The notes beneath the pieces were generated by a model, which searched no databases, was not told where the DNA came from, and was given only the letters and a program-made list of their open reading frames with translations. The position numbers and the translations under genes are program-made. A stretch of 64,000 bases of DNA, taken from the NCBI RefSeq assembly GCF_028583425.1, contig NC_072801.1, positions 9,568,001-9,632,000 of the forward strand, written 5' to 3'. Positions 52,301 to 61,300 of this stretch are shown here, in pieces (position 1 is the stretch's first letter; the number at the start of each line of letters is the position of its first letter). This DNA comes from Eublepharis macularius. Its lineage: Eukaryota; Chordata; Lepidosauria; Squamata; Eublepharidae.

Positions 52301-55300
52301 CAGAATGCAAAACTGTAGGACCGATTATATAGACACATCTATCGTGTTCACCCTTCAAACAGTCTATCAAACCTCTCTCTTCAGTTGGCAGTCGTGAAAG
52401 AAACTTGGCTCACTTGCTTGAGTTAACCAGAGGTCCTTGCTCTGCAAACAGATCCTTTGTGCCCTTGCCCTTTATTTAATACCACAGTGACATCAAGGCT
52501 GTAGCTGTACACAGCCTGTCAGTCCTTGGCAAGTAAATCCCCAAGTTCTCCACAGCAATCACACAGGTGAATTGGTTGAAGTGACTTTTATTAGAGATCT
52601 ATCAGGTTCAAGGTGCTCAGACAGTGGAATTGGCAAAGTGACGTATTGAGGGAAAGCATGGTTAGTTATAGGTTAATGTCCCACCCCCAGGTTAGTAGCC
52701 TGTTGAAATTCTGGTGCGAACGCCAGAGACAAAAAGTATCAGAGCTTAGACTACGATAAGCAAGAATAATACATTGGGTATGAAATCATCCCTGTTCTCA
52801 GGGAAGATACAATTCTGACTAGCTGCATCTGGCCTCAAGGCTGTTGGCTACAGAAGTGAAAGTGTTTAACTTCAAAGCAGAGATAACATGCTGAGCTTCC
52901 AAATAACAGGCATTGGAAGGTCTCAGGACTCTCCATAGCGTCAGAGGATTAATAGGTTGCCCACAACATACACATGGCATGTACTGCAGGCAGGCATACG
53001 TGACACAGCCCTGGCAACAGGAGATCAGCTTCTTCAGACTTCAGCGCATTTCCAACCTTTTTCTCCTAAGGTGCTTCAAAAGATTGCCTTAGAAGGTGAT
53101 GCAGTAACACAACTTGTGGTCCCGTTGTTTCACATCCTTAATCTCAAGCAAGCAGCCAGGCTGTCCCCCAAAGCAGTCTAGCAACTGGTGCAGGGAGCTC
53201 TGCTTGCAGGGAACCTAAAGAGCCCATAAAGTGTCTTTTAAAAAGAAACAAACTACAGAGACCCAAGATTCCAAAGCTGAAGGAAAACAAAGATGTTCTT
53301 GTTCCTCTACAGACCTGCTCAGTTCAGATGTCACACAAAACCAGGACTAGTTTTGTCAAGCTTGAAAATCCTGGTTTGCATCTATAAAGACTGGTTTTGT
53401 CACCTTTCCTCCTTCCTGGCTGAAACCTGGCTCGGATCGTGGCCTGTAACACTAGCAGGAGGGGGGGGGCACGCCAGGGCACAAAACAGGAGATCCAGAT
53501 TTGCGTGACACACAAAACCGCACTTAAGACGATCTGTGGTTAAGCAGTAAACTTCAACAACCTGCGGTTGCAGAATCCAGCATCAGATACTTTTAACTAA
53601 CCACAGTGAGTGGAGCAGCCCATGTGCAGACGGCTGTGGTAGCCACCGCTTCTTTAGCAGTGCAATCCGAAGCAGAGATACTCCGGTCTAAACCCGTGGA
53701 ACACAATGGGCTTAGACTGGCCCAGCACTGCTTAGGATTGCACTGTTTATCAGGGCTTCCTGCGATGCCTGAAGCAATCCACTGCCTGGAGTGCTGGGAC
53801 TTCCCTCGGGGCCTTCGGAGCATCTTCAGCTGCCTCCCCAGGCGTCTGCCTCTTCCCCTTGCATTGCCATTGTCCACATGTCTTGCTTTGCTGATGTGTG
53901 ATTTGTTGAGACCCTGGACACGTGCCTGTGTGAGAGATAAAGAGGCGGAGGGGTCTGTGACTCGAGTGCCAGACACAGGCGCCCACAAAAGGGTTACTAC
54001 AGAGACCAAGAGTCTTCCCTAAAGTTCTGCATTAAGAAGAGGCAGCCAGGGCAAGCCTGGAGCATGTGGTTGTCTAGGCTGCATCTTGAAAGGTGTTGTG
54101 CTCTCTTTTGGCAGAGTTGACGTGGCCAATCGACTTGAAAAAAGCCTCCAGCAGGGGAGAGACCTGCTTTCTGGCTATGAAAACAAGTTGGCCATCGAGG
54201 ATACAATCCCAGAGGACATCAGCGCCCTGAACCGCAAAGAAGAGGAGCTGCGGGTGAGGGCTGGCTTTTTGCACAGGCCATTCAGAAGACAAGGTTTCCC
54301 AACGGCCCCTGATCTACCAGGGCAGTTGGAAAACCCTCATCACGTCTCCCGGGGGCGGGAAGAATCCTTGGCTGGGACAGGGAGGATTTTCTGTATGTAG
54401 GGATAAATACGAGCTGCTCTACACAAACTGTTCCTGGACTGCATTACATCCAGATGTGGCCCAGGATGCGGGGGGGGGGGGGGATGGATCATATGACTCA
54501 GCATTCCCCAACATGGTAAAAAAAAAAAGAAGCATAAAAGTCTCCACCTGCAAAACCTCCATGTACAGAGGCAGTGCTAGAAGGCAGCGCTGGGAGAAGG
54601 GCTGAGCGTCTATGCCCTGTTCGTTCAGCCCTCCAGGCTGATGGGTTGGCTGGTGTGCCAGAAAGGATGGCGGATTAAACGGGCCATTAATCTGATCTAG
54701 CAGGGGTCTTCTTATGTTCTAAAAATGTCGTAAATCAGGAAGACGGTTGCAGCACCACGGCTGTTCTTTTTTAATGGAAAGGACTGACCTCCCTCACAGG
54801 GTGTTTGGGATGAGCACTCTGGACTCCGCCATGAGCCGAATGGAGGAAGGCCAGGATCAAAATGTACCAGATAAATAGCCTGGGGTGGGGGGCCCATCAG
54901 CAGGTGCTCAGTGCCTGCCAAAGAGCCCATTACACCCACTGAGTATCCCTGCACATGCCCAACCCTTCCTTTGTACACCTCTGTGTGCCTGTAAGTGGAG
55001 CCTGTAAGCTAACTGGCATTGCCTTCTTCCACCCCACCCCAGATCCTGGGTTCTGAGCTGCAGGCCCAGCGGCCCTTGCTGAATGAGGCAGAGCAAGAGT
55101 TACAGAGGGCCAAGAAGTGCTCCATCGCCCTGGCCAACCAGTTCCAGGAGCACTGCCCGGACATCGAACGCCAGGAAGCCGAACTACACAAGCTCAACCA
55201 GAGGTTCAGCAACCTTGGCAAACAAATTGATCACAGGTCAGAGTTGAGCTGCGCCGAAGGAAAAAAAGAATGGGCAAGCCTGTAGAGAAGCAATGGCAAT

Positions 55301-58300
55301 AGAGGGCAGGGGACCGAGGGCAGGGAAAAGTGATTTGTAAAATACTCTAATATGTTTGCATAGATTTGAACTATATATAATCCCACTCTCCAAATGAGCG
55401 CCTAATGCAGCTAATGCAACATGCCAACCAAAAATTAAATTACCTAATAAAAAATGTAAAAAGGACATCACTACCACACAGTTAAAAAAAAAGCTTCCAA
55501 ACAAATCAAATTTTCATAGCTGCAGTTAATTGTTGGGAGTGATTTTTCCTCTTAACAATGTCTCTCGAGTGCAGAGAATTCCACAGTTCAGAATATCTGA
55601 AGGCAGGAAGTACTTTTAAGGAAGCTGTGCCATCTGGTGGTTCCTATTATCAACATTTGAGAGTGTGCTTGAATGTTTCACATGGTGGTTAAGCACATGT
55701 TTCTATGGAGGAACTATCTAACCATTTAAATCTCAGCCTTCTTCCAAGGAACTCTGGGCAGCTCTGTGTCCTCTGTGAGGGAGATTAGGCTGTGAGAGAT
55801 TGTTTCAAGGTCACTCAGTGAGGATGTTGAGTTGGGTCAACCAGGTCCTAGTCTGACCGTTTAAAAATCTAACCACCTGCCCCCACCAGAACCAATCTTG
55901 ACTTTCTCAGAGCAAATAGGCTTGTGTGTGCTGCTGATAGCTGTAACCAACAAAGTCCTCTGCAATCCCTTCGTAGGTCTCAGATGCTCCAGAAAGCCAA
56001 ATCAGCCTATTCTGACTATCGTGCTGGTTATGACAATCTGAGACGGTTCCTTTATAACGTGCCCAATTACGAGCCGCAAGAAACTGATAGTGTCGCCCAT
56101 GTGGAAAACAAGTTGAAGAGCCAAAGGGTAATTGACGCCTTGATTCCTGTCCTTTTCCCCACTCCACAGGCTTGTCAAGACAGAGGGAAATAGATGGCTT
56201 TCCATACTGGATCAGAACTAGAGTCTCTCTAGCTTATTGGGCCCCTGCCAAAGGGTGTGGTGGAGGCAGCTGTCCCGTCTGAACACTGGTAGTCAGTGGA
56301 GCTCTGCTCAGACAGTCTTCCAGCTACCCCAGCACTGATTTTGCTCTTGCTGCCTGGCGAGATTCTGATTCTCGAAGCAAGGCATAGGGCTTGACTGCTA
56401 CAGATCAGGAGCTACCCCGGGGGTTGCAAGGGGGGGGAATTAGAGAACCAGTTGTTTCCAAGCACCCCGCTTCCCCTCTCTGCAAAAGGCAGATTCCTGA
56501 AACGTCATAAATTCCAAGAGTAAAAGACCGCAGTGTTAGCAAAATCCCAAGGAAGATGGTGCTTCCCACTCTTTGACCTCAGTCTTGGTGGTCTGTTTCT
56601 CAGGCCCTGCTGGGAGAAATTGCAAGCAAGGAACAAGAAGTCCACCGGGTCTCAGCCGATGCTCAGCGCTATCAGCAGGCAGTGAAGGTAAGGAGAGTGA
56701 AATCCGAGTGGGGGGAGGGGCTGAGGGGGGGTCAGAATCAGCTGTTCCTGTGCAACAACAGTGGAATGGAGCAGACGGAAGCACTGAGGCTAAGAACCAA
56801 ACTCCTGCCCAAAGCTAGAGCTCATAACAAAGCCCCATATGCACAATACAGACGTGATGAAAAATCAGCCAGATTTCAGAAAGGCTGAAGTCAGCTGCAT
56901 TGTAGCAATTTTAATTTTACTGATGTAACCAATTATTCTGTGCCATTTATTGGAAGATCCAGAGGAGTTAGCTGTGTTAGTCTGTTGTTACAAATAAAGA
57001 GACCACTTATTGTAGCATAAGCTTTCGAGAACCACAGTTCTCTTCATCAGATGCATCTGACGAAGAGAGCTGTGGTTCTCGGAAGCTTATGCTACAATTA
57101 AGTTGGTTAGTCTTAAAGGTGCTACTGGATACTTTGCTATTTATTAGAAGGTATCAAAATTCTCTGCCTATGTTTATTATTCATTTTATTTATTTATGCC
57201 ATTTATAGTCTGCCTTTCTCACTGAGACTCCAGGCGGATTACACAGTGTGAGACTAGTATAGTCAATATCAGGAACATTTCCATAAACAATACTGTAGAG
57301 TAAATAGATACAAGTTCACAAAGACATAGCATTAGTAGGAATCCAATGCAACATAGTGGTGAGGTCTATGGTTCCTAACTCATTAGCGGATCATCTGAGA
57401 TCCCTTTCCTACAATACAGTCCTCCTATCGGAGTAAAAAGCCTTTTTGAATAATTTGATTAGTTAACTTATCCTTATACAACAGCCCTGTAATGCTGGCC
57501 AGCATTCTAATCTCCACATCAAATTTGGAAAAGAAGGATGAATCAAAGGGGAGCAGAAGACAGGCAGACTGGCTCACTGTCGTCTCTCACAGGCTTAGAT
57601 CTCTCAGTATATTCACACCTTTTCCTCTGTCTTCTCCTCCATCTCCCTCCAACATCCCCAGGACTATGAGCTAGAAGCAGAGAAGCTGAGATCCATCCTT
57701 GACCTGGAGAATGGGCGGAACGGATTCATGAGCAAGAGACCCAGACTTCAGTCTCCCGCCGCGAAAGTGAAAGAGGAGGTACTTCACTTACCAGCCTTGA
57801 CTCGGCCTTGCCTGGGGCTGTTCTGCAAAATATTCTACGGGGGCTCTGCCCCTACTGTATGGATTAACCGCCACAATATTAAGCCCCTCTTCCTTATAGC
57901 AGGTGAAGTTGCAGCACCATTATTTAGCATTCACATCCAGCCAAAGAGCTCAGAGCAGCAACAATTGCTCTGCCCCTTCCTATTTATCCTCACAATGGGG
58001 TTGCCAACTCCAGCTTGGGAAACTGGAAGGTTTGGAAGGCAGAGTTTGGGGAGAGAGCTCAGCAGGGGTGGGATACCATAGAGTCTGGCCTTTGAAGGCT
58101 GCCATTTCTTTCAAGGGAACACATTAGCATAGTCTGGAGTAAAAAAGCTGGCCACATGAATGCTCCTGCACTTCATGCTGCCGGCCTGAGGTAAGTGCCA
58201 GGTCCGTCCCCCCCACCAGGAGGGTAGAGGGACCTAGCAACCCTAGCCAGCAGGCACCCGAGTGATCTAACCCTAACCCTGAACCCTAACCCTGAATACC

Positions 58301-61300
58301 AACAAAAATGTCCAGGGTATGTAAGCTTCTGTGATCCACAGCTCACTTCATCATTTACTTGGTATCTGATGCAGTGAGCTTTGAGACACGTCGCCAATGT
58401 GGGGATTAGGGGGACAGCCTTACAGTGGCTGGTCTCCATTCTCCAGGGTCGGGGACAGAGGGTGGCACTCGGGGGAGATCTATCGCCCCGTCACCCTTTG
58501 GTGTGTGGGGTTCTGCAAGGGGCGATACTCTCCCCGATGTTATTTAACATCTACATGCGCCCCCTCGCCCAGTTGGTGCGGAGGTTTGGGCTGGGCTGTC
58601 ATCAATACGCGGATGACACCCAACTTTTTCTGTTGATGGACGGTTGGCCAGACATGGCCCCAGACAATCTGGCCAGAGCTCTGGAGGCTGTGACGGCACG
58701 GTTGACACAGAGCAGGCTGAAACTGAACCCGGTGAAGACAGAGGTCCTGCAGCTGGGATGGGGGCTGCCAGATGTTGGGATCCAGCTCCCTGCCCTGGAT
58801 GGGACACCACTGGCCACTTTGCCAGTGGTGAAGAGTCTGGGCGTGCTCCTGGATGCCTCCCTGTCGAAGGAGGCCCAGGTCACGGCGGTTGCCAAGTCTG
58901 CATTTTTCCATCTCCGTCAGATCAGGCAATTTGCCCCCTACCTGACGCCCCAGGACCTGGCTACAGTGACCAATGCTATGGTCACCTCCAGGCTAGATTA
59001 CTGTAACTCACTCTACGCTGGGCTACCCCTGGGCCTGATCCGGAAACGACAACTGGTCCAGAATGCGGCAGCGCGGGTCCTGACCGGTATATCCTACCAG
59101 TCACATATCACACCTGTCCTGCGCCAGCTGCACTGGCTTCCGGTTGAATTCCGAATCAGGTTCAAGGTGTTGGTTCTCACCTTTAAATCCCTGAGCGGGT
59201 TGGGACTGGCATATCTTCGGGACCGCCCCTCCCTGTATGTTCCCCGGAGACTGCTTTGATCAGCGGATGTTTACTGGTGGTCCCCAGCCCTAGGGAAGCC
59301 CGACTTGCTTCAACCAGGGCCAGGGCCTTTTCAGTCCTGGCCCCAGCCTGGTGGAACGCTCTGTCAATGGAGACCCGAGCCCAGAGGGACATATTATCAT
59401 TCTGCCGGGCCTGTAAGAAGAAGCTGTTCCGCCAGGTGTTCGGTAGTTGAAGGGGGCAGTGCCATGTCGGCCTCCCACCTTTCGGGTGGGGGGTTCTCCC
59501 CACCATTGCACCTTAATGTATTTGGTTCATTTTATTATTGCTTATTGTATATTGATTTTAGAATTGTTTTCTTGTTATTATTGATTTTAACTGTTGTTCA
59601 CTGCCCAGGGCCCCTGAGGATGGGCGGTTTATAAATTGAAATAATAAATATAAATAAATAATAAATAAAAGTTTATGCCCTGGAAAATTTTGTTGGTCTT
59701 TCAGGCGCTACCGGACTCAGATTTTGTTCTATAGAGTAATACTGCTCCCAGTCTGAAACTATTTTCAGACAGAGTTTCTCTCTCTTTTTTAAAATTCTTA
59801 TCTTAGGAAGCTCATCTGGCTGCGAAGTTCACGGAAGTGAATGCTGTCAACAGGCAGAGGCTGCAGAATTTGGAGTTTGCCCAGAATCTCCTGAGACAAG
59901 TGAGTGCGAGGGGGAAAAGGCTCCTTGCCAAAATTCAGACCATGCATCTGACTCTGGGGAAGGGGGGGAGGGGGGGAGGGGGCGTCACCTAGCATCACCT
60001 GGTTCCACCTTGATGGGGAAGGGAAAGTGTACAGGATGCCTTAATAGTTGGCTTAGCAGGGCTCCAGGTAGGAGCCAGATCCTTAGCATTCCTGCAACCC
60101 CAGCTGGCATTTACCCGACCCCGCCGGCTAATGACAAAAGCTTTGCATGTTGCTAGGTCATGAATGACTAAGGCCTGGTTTAAATGTGATGCCTCTGGCA
60201 TCCTTAAAAAAAAACACCTTTCCCTGTGCAATTCTTCACAAGCTCAGGGTCTCAGCAGAACTGCTGTGTAATGCCACCCCCACACTTCTATGCCTAGTGC
60301 TCCTCCAGAGTATCCATGAGGGCCATGGTGCAAAACAAGTGCAAGTGCTCACAGCAAATCTCAAGCCCTTGCACAACTGCACCCATGCACCTGCACCGCA
60401 CTCGTCCTCTCAAATGGCAGACCACAGAACCCCTTGCAAAGAAGGCAGAAGTAGTTCCCATCTTCAGGCAGGAGGGGCAAGAGCAAAATACAGAGGTCGC
60501 AGGGGTAAAATCTTGAGTTGACTCTTCCTTCCCTGCCCCCTGAACAGCAGCCAGAAGTCCACATGACACAGGAGTCTGTCCAGACCAGCCGGTCCGAGAG
60601 GCCATTGGAGGAAATCTGGAAGATCAAGAAGGAGCTGGACGACGAGAGCCAGAGGCGACAGCAGCTGGAGGCAGAGATAAAAGTGATCCAGGAGAACATT
60701 CTGCTCCTCCAGAGTCAGAAGCCGCAAGAGTCTGTGCTCAGGAAGGAGGTGGTGAAGAAAGTGCCTGACCCGCAGCTGGATGAGAGCCTCCACAAGATGC
60801 AGCAGGACCTGGCCGAGGAGCAGCGCAAGAACACGGTGCTGCAGGACGAAGTGGAGGGCCTGGAGCTCAAGCTGCGTGTCCTGGAGCGTGAGAGGAAAGA
60901 AGGAGGGAAGGAATACGTCGTCAAGGAGGTCCTGCGGATCGAACCGGACAAGGGGCAAGCGGAGGAGATCTTGAGACTGAAGGAGGAGTTGGAAGAACTC
61001 AAGAGGCAGGAAGGGTCCCGGGAGAATGAGATGGCAGTCCTGCGTGGGCAGATGGCCGCTCTTTCCAATGAGAAGAACATGGAGCAAGAGAAGGTGACCG
61101 AGAAGGAAGTGGTCAAGCTGCAAAATGACCCACAGTTGGAGATGGAGTATCAGCTGCTGCAGGAGAGCAAACAGAGGGAAAGCGCACTCAGGCAACAGCA
61201 AGAGGAAGAGCTCCGCTTCCTGAAGGACAAGCTGAAACGGCTGGAGAAAGAGCGGGCTATGGCTGAGGGCAAGATCACTGTCAAGGAGGTGCTCACAGTG

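Larger units (their letters stand above)
57779..59806 (+). other. PPL: PPL intron 20
   Basis: A phase-0 intron of 2.0 kb. It contains a partial GGTTGCCA-family MITE (57999-58125), a telomere-like motif (58267-58294), a scrap of the fold-back repeat (58320-58390) and a 5'-truncated L2-type LINE (58381-59668). Confidence 0.8.

Noticed and set aside
60518-60547. Start of the last open frame at an ATG at 60518 as a separate gene start
   Set aside because: The acceptor ending at 60547 and continuity with exon 21 (..LLRQ QPEV..) show that these ten codons are intron sequence.
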